A stretch of 52,836 bases of DNA from Nitrosomonas sp. GTDB lineage: Bacteria > Pseudomonadota > Gammaproteobacteria > Burkholderiales > Nitrosomonadaceae. The stretch is taken from the NCBI GenBank assembly GCA_017984435.1, contig JAGNZK010000015.1, positions 1 to 52,836 of the forward strand. Direction: 5' to 3'. This document shows, piece after piece, positions 9,521-18,830 of the stretch. The notes below the pieces were generated by a model that saw only the letters and a list, made by a program, of their open reading frames with translations, was not told the origin of the DNA and ran no database searches. Within the stretch, counting starts at the first letter, position 1; each line of letters opens with the position of its first letter. The position numbers were made by a program, and so were the translations under genes.

Positions 9521-9598
9521 TTTTTGGCAAGGAGATAATGATATGCTGTTTATTAATACAAAATAGCCATAGTCATATTGCCGGGTAGAATGTTTTTT

Positions 9599-9673
9599 AA
9601 TAGTTTTCCTTAGAAAAAAACAATGGTTTCCCCAATATTCATCATAGTATTGACTCAGATAATATGCTTCCAT
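9599..9673 (+). repeat. 75-bp dispersed repeat, copy A
   Basis: Aligns without gaps to 10362-10436 and 21006-21080, at about 75% identity to copy B by my own alignment. Each copy carries two AATRGTTT half-sites 23 bases apart, then TTGAYT, and ends near TGCTNCCAT. This copy ends 24 bases before the ATG of a lipoprotein gene. Confidence 0.75.
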
Positions 9674-9697
9674 GTTGTTCTACTTGGAGTTCCTATC

Positions 9698-10156
9698 ATG
9701 AGTATAGAATTGAGAAAATATCTTGTAGTTTTGCCTCTGCTTTCTCTATTGGTTGCGTGTGCACAACTGGGCCAGTTAGAAGTACAAGATGCTGACGGTA
9801 GAAAGCTGGCACAGAATGCAAAAACTTATAGTGATCATGATAAGTTGGCCAATTACTATGACGATGTAGTCAAAGAAATGGCTACAAAAGCTGAAGAAAA
9901 AAAGAAAGCCTTGCAGAATTATGAAGATAAAAGCCAATACTATGGGAGAGGAGGGCAGGATTTCCAATCACATGCCACGGCCAATTTGCGTTATTACGAG
10001 CAAGCTGCGCAAGAAGCACAAAAACAGGCTCATTTTCATCGAAAAATAGCAGTAGAATTGTTGCAACGCGAATATGCCAAGCCAGCAGAAATTCATGATC
10101 AGCAAAACAAGCGTACAATTAAGACCAAGAAAAGTTCGAACTCAAATAACCTGTAA
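9698..10156 (+). CDS. Lipoprotein of unknown function, coiled-coil
   Basis: 152 residues. The start at 9698 has GGAG 8 bases upstream; the frame is open to 9623 but only this ATG gives a proper lipoprotein signal (MSIELRKYLVVLPLLSLLVA followed by the lipobox Cys). The mature part is charged and Lys/Gln/Glu-rich with helical, coiled-coil character (YDDVVKEMATKAEEKKKALQ). It is probably anchored in the outer or inner membrane facing the periplasm. No family recognised. It is followed by an intrinsic terminator and preceded by 75-bp repeat copy A. Confidence 0.7.
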   Translation: MSIELRKYLVVLPLLSLLVACAQLGQLEVQDADGRKLAQNAKTYSDHDKLANYYDDVVKEMATKAEEKKKALQNYEDKSQYYGRGGQDFQSHATANLRYYEQAAQEAQKQAHFHRKIAVELLQREYAKPAEIHDQQNKRTIKTKKSSNSNNL

Positions 10157-10249
10157 AACGCCTATAAAATTCAGTAAAGATAAAGATCCTGGTTTTATTA
10201 GGTAATAAGAGTTCAATAAGAATTATTTGATTTCCAACACTAACTCCTC

Positions 10250-10289
10250 AAAGCGCCCTCGGTTTTATAGCCCTGGGCGTTTTGCTTTT
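10250..10289 (+). terminator. Intrinsic terminator after the lipoprotein gene
   Basis: Arms AAAGCGCCC and GGGCGTTTT pair over 9 positions (one G-U), separated by a 16-base loop and followed by a T-rich tail. It lies about 95 bases after the lipoprotein stop codon. The 303-base gap from 10157 to 10459 holds this terminator and 75-bp repeat copy B; I see no gene in it. Confidence 0.6.
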
Positions 10290-10361
10290 CCTGCAGTGGC
10301 TTTTACAAGAAAAAGTATTCGAAATAATCATAGATTCTTCTACAAAGCGGAATACGTTTCT

Positions 10362-10436
10362 AATGGTTTCTCTTAATAAAGAATAATAGTTTCCCCGGTA
10401 TGCGCCATTGTCTTGACTGAGATAAGGTGCTGCCAT
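10362..10436 (+). repeat. 75-bp dispersed repeat, copy B
   Basis: Second gap-free copy of the repeat found at 9599 and 21006. It has the same two AATRGTTT half-sites, TTGACT and the TGCTGCCAT end. It ends 23 bases before the start codon of the beta-barrel gene at 10460, almost the same distance as copy A from its gene. Confidence 0.75.
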
Positions 10437-10459
10437 CTTTGAAAAGAAAATTTTAGAAA

Positions 10460-11782
10460 ATGAATCGTACAGCAAAAAATAATAATTATATGCTATACAT
10501 TTGGATAGGGATTCTGTTTCCGATTCTGCTGAATTTGAGTAATGCACATGCGAATCGTATGACAAATTTGCTCAAGGAAAATGGCTTGGAATTGGGCGGT
10601 TGGATTAACGGTGGCGCGATCTACAATGCCAATAATCCATCGGATGGCTTCAATGGTGCTGTTACTTTTGCGGATCGAGCCAATCGATTTCAGTTAAATC
10701 AGCTCAATATTTTTTTACAGCGTAACGTGGAATCAGAAGGCAAGAAATGGGATATTGGCGGTCGTTTCGATTTCTTATTTGGAACAGATGCTATTTATAC
10801 ACAGGCTTTTGGTATATCAGCCTTCGATGAGAATACCGGTGAACCATCGGACAGAGGTAATTGGGATCTCAATTTGTGTTGTAAATCAACTCGTACTTAT
10901 GGAATTGCACTTCCTCAAGCTTACCTTGAAGCTTACCTGCCGGTCGGAAATGGTCTCAATATTAAAGCCGGTCATTTTTATTCACCGCTTGGTTATGAAA
11001 CTGTCCCTGCTCCCGATAACTACTTTTACACCCGTGTTTATACGCTTAACAGTGGTGAACCGTTCACGCACACAGGCTTACTAGGCAGTTATACAATCAA
11101 TCAAAATTGGGCAGTTCAAGGTGGAGCAACCACGGGCAGTGCGACCGGTGGTTGGGATGGCGGTTTTGATAAACAATTAGATAACTGGGGAGGATTAGCC
11201 AATATTCTCTGGAACAGTAATGATCAGAAAACCTCGGTAGCACTGGGTGGAACGTACGGACAAACAGCAGTTAATGAGCCCTGGATAATGTACAACACTG
11301 TCTTGCAGCATTGGATCACACCCAAGACCCACATGGTCTTACACCATACTCATGGCTGGGCAAGTAACATTAACCTGCCCGGAGGAATTCAAAATGCAGC
11401 CTGGTATAGCATCAATACACACCTGACATATGATCTTTTCCGTGATTTGTCTATAGGTATACGTACTGAAAGATTTCATGACCGGAATGGCTGGCGTGTT
11501 TTTTCACCTTACCGGATACTTTCGGCTCTGAATAACAGAGGGATTAGTTTTGCAGGCAATACACCTTTTATCAGTGCACCGGCAGATTATTACGCAATCA
11601 CGTTGGGTATGAATTGGAAACCAGCGAAGCGATTGAAAATTGACTGGAAACCGATGCGCAATATCATCATCCGTAAAAACATTCGCTACGACAGGGCAGA
11701 CGGCATCGATATGGCATTCCGCCCGTTTGATGGCAGGAAGGATCAATTTTTGTTCTCGTTGGATGCCACGATTCCTTTCTAA
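10460..11782 (+). CDS. Outer-membrane beta-barrel protein (OmpL-like porin-2 family)
   Basis: 440 residues with a signal peptide (basic N-terminus, then IWIGILFPILLNLSNAHA). The mature protein is rich in alternating aromatic/polar strands and Gly turns (LELGGWINGGAIYNANN, LNIKAGHFYSPLGYETV) and ends in Phe (DATIPF), a BAM recognition feature. I place it by pattern in the beta-barrel porin-2 family that often carries the K-GHFYSP-GYE strand. The substrate is not predictable. Monocistronic, directly behind 75-bp repeat copy B. Confidence 0.8.
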   Translation: MNRTAKNNNYMLYIWIGILFPILLNLSNAHANRMTNLLKENGLELGGWINGGAIYNANNPSDGFNGAVTFADRANRFQLNQLNIFLQRNVESEGKKWDIGGRFDFLFGTDAIYTQAFGISAFDENTGEPSDRGNWDLNLCCKSTRTYGIALPQAYLEAYLPVGNGLNIKAGHFYSPLGYETVPAPDNYFYTRVYTLNSGEPFTHTGLLGSYTINQNWAVQGGATTGSATGGWDGGFDKQLDNWGGLANILWNSNDQKTSVALGGTYGQTAVNEPWIMYNTVLQHWITPKTHMVLHHTHGWASNINLPGGIQNAAWYSINTHLTYDLFRDLSIGIRTERFHDRNGWRVFSPYRILSALNNRGISFAGNTPFISAPADYYAITLGMNWKPAKRLKIDWKPMRNIIIRKNIRYDRADGIDMAFRPFDGRKDQFLFSLDATIPF

Positions 11783-12049
11783 TTCAAGTCAATAAGATTA
11801 GCGATAATCTGATAAGCCCACTTCGATTTTAGAATGTAAAATTCTCAATAATCCGACCTTTATTTGCTTGATCAGAAATTGAATGTGATGCACTCAAAGG
11901 TTATTTCTGATATCAAGTTGTAGTCAGGTAGTACTTGCATCTATGTGTCTCGCGTCAATTATCATGACCGATTACACGACAATTATGATGAGGTGACTGA
12001 TGAGAAAGCCTATTTGATATGCTGGAGAACGATGTTTATTCTGAATCCG

Positions 12050-12139
12050 TGGCGGAGGCGGTGAGATTCGAACTCACGGTAGAGTCACCCCTACGGCAGT
12101 TTTCAAGACTGCTGCCTTAAACCGCTCGGCCACACCTCC
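12050..12139 (-). tRNA. tRNA-Ser (UGA)
   Basis: 90 bases with encoded CCA. The 7-bp acceptor (GGAGGTG with CGCCTCC, one G-U), the long variable arm typical of tRNA-Ser, the TTCGAATC T-loop and anticodon TGA within CTTGAAA are all visible. A TATGAT -10-like box lies at 12156-12161, just upstream. The 267 bases between 11783 and this gene show nothing recognisable. Confidence 0.96.
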
Positions 12140-12301
12140 TTTTCTTGAAGCGCGTATCATACCGTTTGGCGCATTTTTTGGCTAGGTATTGTAGATGTAA
12201 ATTTTTATATACTGATGTGTGGAAAAGCTAAGGTGAAGCAAGCAAGTATTAATATTACGCGAATTCAATCCCAAATAGAACCCAAACATGATTTGTTTGC
12301 G

Positions 12302-14260
12302 TTAATGGCCGACACTCAGCCAGTAAAACCCTAATGCAGGCACTGTCAGTTTGTTATCCTGCACAGGTATAATCTCGCCCGCGATCAGATCCCGGAACTG
12401 ATTGAGGTGAGAGCCACCAATACCGATCATTTCCTTGCACTCAATAAAATGGGGTTGGATGTCAAAATTTGCCACAACCAGTACGGGATTTGAAGCATCG
12501 CGCAAGGTAAAGCGCGTAAATGCAAAAATATGCTCATCGTTGGTTTTAAGCAGGAACCGATTGTTGAAATCCGCAAATCCCGGAATTTCCTTGCGAATGG
12601 CAATAAGCTTTTTTAGTGCATTGAATACCGTGTATTCAATCGTGCCAGGCTCATGACGCTTCTCTGCCCGCTGCCAGTCAATTTTTGGTCGATTGACCCA
12701 GCGGCTATCAAGGTTTCGTGAGACATTATCCCTATAACTATAGTCATTCAAGGTGCCTAATTCATCCCCATAATACATCAGTGGTATGCCACCGAAGCTC
12801 AGGATGAGGCCATGCAATAACAATATCTTAGAAATGGCCTGATCAACACTGGCGGCATCGCCGCTGTGCATTGCTTTTTCCAGCCCCACCAATGAAGCCA
12901 GCGAACCAGCAATGCGGGCATCGCCATTGCGCTTATTCTCGCCAAAGGCTATGCCACGCGCATCCGAACCTTCAAACCCGCCAGTATAATAGTCAATCAG
13001 AAAACGGCGGTGCGCTTTCGGTTCATAACCCACGGCAGCAATATCGGTATCATCAAAACCCAAACCGATATCATCATGACAACGAATATAATTAAGCCAA
13101 GTTGCACGTTCCAGTTTAGCCGGTAAATTCTGAATGCTTTGCCATAACAATCGGGTATTCTTCGTCGCCACCGCATCCCATAGCAACGCCATGAAAGTTG
13201 CGTTGTAGGCAATCTCGCATTCCTTGGCATTAATGGCATCTTCACCAAAATATTTGATAACTTCTACTGGTGCCACAATAGCTTCTGCAATAAACAAAAC
13301 TGCCGGCGCACTGACTTGCACGCAATCCTTGAACAATTGCAGTATCAAATGTGCTTCGCGTTCATTTTGGCAAGTGCTGCCAATCTTTTTCCACAAAAAT
13401 GCCACTGCATCCAGACGAATGATGTCGACACCTTGATTACTCCAAAACAAGATAATATCCAGCATCTCGATAAACACCGTAGGATTGTGATAATCAAGAT
13501 CCCACTGGTAATCATGAAACACTGTCATCACCCAGCGTTGCATGTCTTCATCCCAGATAAAGTTACCGGGCGCTGTTTGTGGAAAAACTTCTGGCATTGT
13601 TTGCTCATACATATCAGGATCTTCCCTATCTGGAAACGTATAGTAATAAGCCTGATAATTCGGATCTCCCGCCCGAGCCTTTTGTGCCCATTCATGTTCG
13701 CGGGAAGTGTGATTGACAATCACATCCAAGGTAAGCAAGATATCTCGTTTTCGTAGATCAGCCACCAATATAGCAAGTTCTTCGTTGTTACCCACCCTGG
13801 GATCCACGTGGCGAAAGTCGCTGACTGCATATCCGCCATCGGAAGCACCTTCCGGGCACTTCAGAATCGGCATGATATGGATCAGGTTGACGCCCAATTC
13901 CTGAAAATAGCTCAACTTGCTGTGCAACCCCATGAGATCGCCGGCAAATCCATCGCTATATAATGCCATGCCCACCCATTTCTGATCCAAAAACCAGTTA
14001 TGGTTCTTTTCTCTTACCAGATCAAGCTCATGGAGTATCTGGCTGCGTACCTTGTATTGTCGCGCCATTACTTCTACCAGCTTTTGCATCTGCCATTCAA
14101 AATCATCACGCTGCCCATACAGTTGCTTCATCAAGCTATGAATCGCATAGAAATTGGCACCCAATCGGGTATAGAAATGACGCAAATCAGATTTAATCAG
14201 ATCATTCGGTAAGCTATTCAGAATGCTGTTAAGCAAGGAGTGCGAAACCTGTTCGTACAT
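12302..14260 (-). CDS. Amylosucrase (GH13 family)
   Basis: 652-residue glucansucrase that transfers glucose from sucrose onto alpha-1,4-glucan and releases fructose. The GH13 catalytic set is present: nucleophile Asp in IIRLDAVAF, acid/base Glu in FIAEAIV and the transition-state Asp in RCHDDIG; DVIVNHTS is the first conserved region. These flanks match the amylosucrase subfamily rather than sucrose phosphorylase. I chose the ATG at 14260, which overlaps the fructokinase stop as TGATG and has GGGGGA just upstream; an ATG 12 bases earlier is possible. Last gene of the sucrose operon; its fructose product is the substrate of the preceding kinase. Confidence 0.9.
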   Translation of the reverse strand: MYEQVSHSLLNSILNSLPNDLIKSDLRHFYTRLGANFYAIHSLMKQLYGQRDDFEWQMQKLVEVMARQYKVRSQILHELDLVREKNHNWFLDQKWVGMALYSDGFAGDLMGLHSKLSYFQELGVNLIHIMPILKCPEGASDGGYAVSDFRHVDPRVGNNEELAILVADLRKRDILLTLDVIVNHTSREHEWAQKARAGDPNYQAYYYTFPDREDPDMYEQTMPEVFPQTAPGNFIWDEDMQRWVMTVFHDYQWDLDYHNPTVFIEMLDIILFWSNQGVDIIRLDAVAFLWKKIGSTCQNEREAHLILQLFKDCVQVSAPAVLFIAEAIVAPVEVIKYFGEDAINAKECEIAYNATFMALLWDAVATKNTRLLWQSIQNLPAKLERATWLNYIRCHDDIGLGFDDTDIAAVGYEPKAHRRFLIDYYTGGFEGSDARGIAFGENKRNGDARIAGSLASLVGLEKAMHSGDAASVDQAISKILLLHGLILSFGGIPLMYYGDELGTLNDYSYRDNVSRNLDSRWVNRPKIDWQRAEKRHEPGTIEYTVFNALKKLIAIRKEIPGFADFNNRFLLKTNDEHIFAFTRFTLRDASNPVLVVANFDIQPHFIECKEMIGIGGSHLNQFRDLIAGEIIPVQDNKLTVPALGFYWLSVGH

Positions 14261-15135
14261 CACATCCCCCATTGTTCGTAAAAATGCTGATAGAACTTCG
14301 GGTTGTCAGTAATGGCGCCCCGCAATCCAATCACAGCCGAAGCAAAATCTTGCGCTCTTTGCAACACGAGCTGTTCCGCCCATCCCAATAAAACCCCCAG
14401 TAGATATATGCTGGCAAAGGCATCACCGGCACCGACGGTATCCACCATCGCAACGGAAACTTCCGGTTTGATAAACCAATGGCCTCCATCTCGGTGGAAC
14501 AACCTAGCGCCATCTTCTCCGCAGGTAAGTAACACACAATTCGCCCGGGACGCCTTAAATAAATTTTCTATGCCTTCTAAATCATTGGAAATTTTCGGCA
14601 GTAGATCATTTAACTCTTTCTGATTCAATTTGATCCAATGACAATCGGCGAGCCATTGCATCACTTGTGTGCGCTGCCACCAGGGGTCACGCAAATTCAC
14701 ATCGATGAATAACCCTGAGTAGGATTGACACTTGAGATGTTGTAGTGCGTGAATACTGGTTGCACTACGCAAAGCTAAGGTACCGTGATAGAGCAAGAAG
14801 GCTTCATCGACAATGGGTAATTCACCAGCTTCTATGATATCCCATGCAACGGGCTTGATGATTTCATAATGTGGTTGCCCTTGTTGCAATTCAATCCGCA
14901 CCAAGCCGGTTTGACAGCGGTTAGTCACTTGCATGCCCCGTTTGTCCATGTTCCATGCTTGCATGCGCTGAAGAACTTCGCTCCCCGCCTCATCGTCCCC
15001 AACACTTGAAATGATCAATGGTCGTTGACCAAACGCACTGAGATGCCAGGCAACATTAAACGGCGCTCCACCCAGCACACGACTACCATCATTAAAACAA
15101 TCAAATAGTACTTCGCCGAATATCACGGGTATCAT
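14260..15135 (-). CDS. PfkB-family fructokinase
   Basis: 291-residue sugar kinase. FGEVLFDCF and LGGAPFNVAWHLSAFG form the N-terminal sugar-binding signature and DTVGAGDAF the C-terminal anion-hole/catalytic signature of ribokinase-type kinases. Position between sucrose-phosphate phosphatase and amylosucrase, overlapping both by 4 and 3 bases, indicates that it phosphorylates fructose released from sucrose. Fructose specificity is inferred from context and from the equivalent gene order known in methylotrophs. Confidence 0.88.
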   Translation of the reverse strand: MIPVIFGEVLFDCFNDGSRVLGGAPFNVAWHLSAFGQRPLIISSVGDDEAGSEVLQRMQAWNMDKRGMQVTNRCQTGLVRIELQQGQPHYEIIKPVAWDIIEAGELPIVDEAFLLYHGTLALRSATSIHALQHLKCQSYSGLFIDVNLRDPWWQRTQVMQWLADCHWIKLNQKELNDLLPKISNDLEGIENLFKASRANCVLLTCGEDGARLFHRDGGHWFIKPEVSVAMVDTVGAGDAFASIYLLGVLLGWAEQLVLQRAQDFASAVIGLRGAITDNPKFYQHFYEQWGM

Positions 15136-15965
15136 TTACTGTGTCTCTTTAACTCTGGATAATAAAAATGGATGCCTTCAATAATGCCATCCGCATAATG
15201 TCCATTGCCAGTCACACCATGCGCCAGATACAACTGATCCTTATGACCGGCGGCTTCAGCCATGCGGAGCGCTTGCTGTCGCACCGATTCCTGTGCATTG
15301 GCTACCAGTACGGCAGGCAGCTCACTACTCAATACCTCCAAATCATTACCACTATCGCCCGCAAACAGCACTTCATTATCCTGCAATCCCAGACTATTCA
15401 TCAGATAACGTATCGCTGTCAGTTTATTCGCGGAAGCTGGCAATAAATCCAGTAAACCGATTTTTTTCTCGCAATCAATACTGTAAATGAGATTGACCGC
15501 AAGATGATGTTCCGCGGCGACAGTCAGAAGTTGCTGCTTGAGCGTATCGTAATCGATCGATAGGGATACATAAAAGCTGAGTTTGAAACGGCCCTGTTTG
15601 TCGGTTTCCTGTAACTCCAACGATGGAATATCAGCAAACCAGCGGCAAATTTCCATGGCCGAATGTTCTCTCCAATCCTCTTTGATCTGCTGATACCAAT
15701 CAGCAACGAGAAAACATCTTTCTTGGCGACATGTATAAATAGTGCTTCCGACATCAGCAATGATGTAATCGGGAAAAGGCAACCGGTAATCACGAATTAC
15801 CTGATGGACGCGATGGCGATCCCTACCCGAAACGTAAGCTAAACAAATATCGTACCTTGAGATGAGGTTGACAAATTCTTGCCGTGCTTCCGGCAATTCA
15901 GTAGAAAATCCATTCGGAATCAACGTACGATCGAGATCGGTACATAGTAATTGCAAAGAAGTCAT
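15132..15965 (-). CDS. Sucrose-6-phosphate phosphatase (HAD superfamily)
   Basis: 277-residue phosphatase that converts sucrose-6-phosphate to sucrose. HAD motif I is CTDLDRTLI (nucleophile Asp and acid Asp both present). Motif II lies in YVSGRDRHRV and motif IV in FAGDSGNDLEVL, all intact. It overlaps sps upstream and fructokinase downstream by 4 bases each. The protein also resembles the phosphatase-like C-terminal domain of the adjacent synthase, but unlike that domain it keeps the motif IV Asp. Confidence 0.88.
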   Translation of the reverse strand: MTSLQLLCTDLDRTLIPNGFSTELPEARQEFVNLISRYDICLAYVSGRDRHRVHQVIRDYRLPFPDYIIADVGSTIYTCRQERCFLVADWYQQIKEDWREHSAMEICRWFADIPSLELQETDKQGRFKLSFYVSLSIDYDTLKQQLLTVAAEHHLAVNLIYSIDCEKKIGLLDLLPASANKLTAIRYLMNSLGLQDNEVLFAGDSGNDLEVLSSELPAVLVANAQESVRQQALRMAEAAGHKDQLYLAHGVTGNGHYADGIIEGIHFYYPELKRHSK

Positions 15966-18112
15966 TGCCTTGCCTCATTACAACCATTCAGAAATTGATA
16001 ATGATCTATCGCTTCCATAATACCCGCCGCATACGGCTGTTTGGCAAAATAGACGGACTCTAGTTCAACGAGGGCGCTGAGCTCGTCACTGTGGTCACTG
16101 GCAACTACCACACCCAATGTATTCCCCCGCAGCATATCTTCATCTGCGCCACTGCCGCCCGCCACAAGTATATGTTCCAGGGATAACCCCCATTGCTCCG
16201 CATACCAGCGTAATGCAAGACCCTTAGAAGCTCGTAAAGGCAAAATATCCAGAAATTGGCCACAGGATAGTATGCATTGCGCATCTGTCTCATTTTTAAG
16301 CAATAAGTGACGAATAAAATCAACGGCGGGCGCTGTTTGCGCATCATAATAATACGAAATTTTGAAATCGGATTGTTCAGTTTTGGGTTGTAGTTGCAAG
16401 CCACTTACTTCACCGAGTAATTGACGCATCTTGTTAGGGCGCCATTGATGATCAATGTGATCTTGCCACGCGACATCCTTGGTAATTTGTGGGCTGTAAT
16501 AGATTTCAGTACCGAGACTAGCAAATAACACATCCGGCCGGGGTAATTGATATTGGCGAATTAATTTCAGAGCTGAATCGAGCCGTCGTCCGGTAGCAAT
16601 GCCAAAGCTGCAGCACTTGCTGTTCGCCCGCAATAGATCGACCAACCGGTTTAGGTTCTCAGTTTCACCAATCAGACACTGATCAAGATCGACAAGCACG
16701 GTGCGGTCGCGATATAAGCTATTACGTCGTTTAAAAACCATGCGTTGTACCGATACCGATTTCTGGATGATGGGCTTGACCACATGCAGATAATGATCCA
16801 CATGCGCTGGCCAAGAATAATGCTTAATCACACCTACAATGCCGTTTTGCGACATTTTTTGCCATTCATTTTCATGTTCAATCACTGCAAGCAAACGGCA
16901 TGCAATGTCCTGCGGATTCAGAGGATCGACTAAGAATCCGTTCTGGCAGTTAGCAATAATATCTTGCGGTCCTCCATCCACCGTTGCCACAATGGGTAGT
17001 CCTGTGGCAGCGGCTTCTATCAGCGTTAAACCGAAAGGCTCTATCAACGCAGGGTTTGCAAACACCCCCTGGCTAAGCGCGGCAAGCCGGTACAATACCG
17101 ACACATCCTCAGAAGTATGATGCTTAGGATAAGCTACCTTGCCATAAAGATCATATAGATCAATATAGTAAAGAATATCTGTCAATACTTTCTGACTACC
17201 CACATCCATCGTGCGCACGTCATCTCGATTCCCCGCCACAATCACCAAATTGGCTTTTTCCTGCAATGATGTGCATTCGCCATATGCGCTCAATAAACTA
17301 CCAATATTCTTGCGCAGATCTGGACGCGAGATAGCCAGAATAATCGGTTTATCAGGTTGCCTCAGAAAACGCTTTAATTCATGTGCGATATTGCTATCGC
17401 GTTCATCTCCGTGAGGTGGAAAAAACAAGTTCAAATCCGTACCGGGGGGAATTACGCGCATCATTTCCGGGCGATAAAAATCATATAACCCGTATTGTTC
17501 TTCTATTTCCTGATGGGTACTGGTGATAACGCATTCCGCAGTGGATAAACAGATCTCCTCCGCCTCGATTCGTCTTGACATATTATATATACGTTCAATT
17601 TCATCACGTTTCAAGCCACTGGCCAGTAAGCGATGACGCTTACTTCTGCCTAACGAATGTCCCGTGTGCACCAGCGGTATGGATAGCTGTCGGGAAAGAA
17701 GACTGCCCACATATCCGGCATCGGCATAATGGCTATGAATTAAATCCGGTCTTTGCGACTGTTCTCGAAGATAACTACTCACCGTGTCTGAAAAATTATC
17801 GAGGGAATCCCATAACTGTTCTTTGGGCAGATAAACTTCCTTACCGCAAGGAAAACGTAGCAAATTAACGCCTGAGCCTAATCTTTCGCGTCGATTGGCA
17901 TACTCTTCGGACACTGCAGGATCGATTATCAAGCGGGTTAACAAGTCAACTCTCGCTACGTCTTCATGTTGGCCCAAAGATCTCGCCAGTTCCACCACAT
18001 ATTTGACTTGCCCGCCAGTGTCGGCATCCCGGCCAAGTTCAGGATTCTTTCCCCGAATCAAACCGTGAATGCTTAGCAAAACGATGTACAAACCCTCTCT
18101 TTTAACTGGCAT
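15962..18112 (-). CDS. Sucrose-phosphate synthase with C-terminal HAD-like domain
   Basis: 716 residues. It forms sucrose-6-phosphate from UDP-glucose and fructose-6-phosphate. Residues 1 to about 460 are a GT-B retaining glycosyltransferase: GRDADTGGQVKYVVELAR at the N-terminus, HSHYADAGYVG, and EPFGLTLIEAAATGLP as the E-x7-E motif. From about residue 475 follows a HAD-fold domain (VLVDLDQCLIG, IATGRRLDSAL). Its motif IV reads AGGSGADEDML, with Gly where active phosphatases have Asp, so this domain is probably not a working phosphatase; a separate phosphatase gene follows. First gene of the operon. Confidence 0.92.
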   Translation of the reverse strand: MPVKREGLYIVLLSIHGLIRGKNPELGRDADTGGQVKYVVELARSLGQHEDVARVDLLTRLIIDPAVSEEYANRRERLGSGVNLLRFPCGKEVYLPKEQLWDSLDNFSDTVSSYLREQSQRPDLIHSHYADAGYVGSLLSRQLSIPLVHTGHSLGRSKRHRLLASGLKRDEIERIYNMSRRIEAEEICLSTAECVITSTHQEIEEQYGLYDFYRPEMMRVIPPGTDLNLFFPPHGDERDSNIAHELKRFLRQPDKPIILAISRPDLRKNIGSLLSAYGECTSLQEKANLVIVAGNRDDVRTMDVGSQKVLTDILYYIDLYDLYGKVAYPKHHTSEDVSVLYRLAALSQGVFANPALIEPFGLTLIEAAATGLPIVATVDGGPQDIIANCQNGFLVDPLNPQDIACRLLAVIEHENEWQKMSQNGIVGVIKHYSWPAHVDHYLHVVKPIIQKSVSVQRMVFKRRNSLYRDRTVLVDLDQCLIGETENLNRLVDLLRANSKCCSFGIATGRRLDSALKLIRQYQLPRPDVLFASLGTEIYYSPQITKDVAWQDHIDHQWRPNKMRQLLGEVSGLQLQPKTEQSDFKISYYYDAQTAPAVDFIRHLLLKNETDAQCILSCGQFLDILPLRASKGLALRWYAEQWGLSLEHILVAGGSGADEDMLRGNTLGVVVASDHSDELSALVELESVYFAKQPYAAGIMEAIDHYQFLNGCNEARQ

Positions 18113-18274
18113 TTATTATTATTCCATAAGGACAACAACTTAAGAAAATAACACAAAGATTTGCAAGGCGATGTGCGATAGCGTACCGATCTCAGTGCTG
18201 ATTGGGATTCACTCTGGGAAATTGCAGCTTACGCATCTGACTAAGCATCGAAGATTTTGTACTACATCGCTGGG

Positions 18275-18830
18275 GGGCTACGGTAGTAGCATTCGCTTCG
18301 ACAATAACCTCTGAGTATTACGGAACTGAGAGCTTTCAATCCACCGACCTGCACATGTTCGACGGATGCAGTTACTACAATGAGGTGGCGACAACACCGC
18401 GGCAATACCTCGGATGTTGCAACAAGCGCTTCAGCACGCATGGAATCGAAAGGGTTGTAGGGTGTGTTGTTCCCTGGGGATCTGATGACATGTAACACCG
18501 ATGATGATGCACTGTGTGTCGACTTGTATCGACCACAGCAGGTTATGACTCCTTCCGATGTTGAGATTCAGCTATTGGCGGAATTGATTAATAGGGCTGG
18601 GGACATTGGCATTTATGCAGGAGTTGGCTGTGCTGATGCCCGTACTGATGTGATTGAATTGGCTTGCTTTCTCAAGGCTCCAATGGCTTTATACCCTTAA
18701 GTCCAAGATGATGTTGGAATACGACAATCCTTACGCTGTCGGACTGACGGGTTTGCTGGGCAACGAGACCGGTGCCCGCGCCATCACCGAAGGCAAGTTG
18801 TTGCTCATGCTCGGCAGGGATTTCGCTTGT
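18275..18830 (+). pseudogene. Degraded pyruvate oxidase (PoxB-like) TPP-enzyme fragment
   Basis: Pieces in all three frames line up in order with the middle domain of PoxB-type pyruvate oxidases: VVAFASTITSEYYGTESFQS, then FDGCSYYNEVATTPRQ, a shift to PRMLQQALQHAWNRKG, then LPGDLM-like FPGDLM, the segment GIYAGVGCADARTDVIELAC, another shift, and EYDNPYAVGLTGLLGNETGA. At least four frame breaks are needed. The N-terminal and C-terminal TPP-binding domains are missing. It is a decayed fragment with no likely product. The 160 bases before it and the 300 bases after it show nothing further. Confidence 0.75.

Larger units (their letters stand above)
9175..9697. other. Gene-poor structured intergenic region
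   Basis: A 523-base stretch without a convincing gene. It contains a long hairpin (9256-9301), several short stem-loops such as AGCC-ATCC-GGCT and AGCG-AAGAA-CGCT around 9330-9352 and GTGCG-GTAG-CGCAC near 9418, a possible minus-strand gene remnant (9377-9520) and the first 75-bp repeat copy (9599-9673). The clustered stem-loops suggest an untranslated RNA or leader, but I recognise no known family. Confidence 0.45.

Noticed and set aside
9599-9673. Conserved RNA hairpin in the 75-bp repeat
   Set aside because: CAATA and TATTG in copy A could pair, but the pairing is not kept in copy B, so a structural RNA explanation is weak.
10248-10565. 105-codon minus-strand frame over repeat copy B
   Set aside because: It overlaps the signal-peptide region of the well-supported beta-barrel gene and the terminator. 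Only the repeat part resembles anything else in the window.
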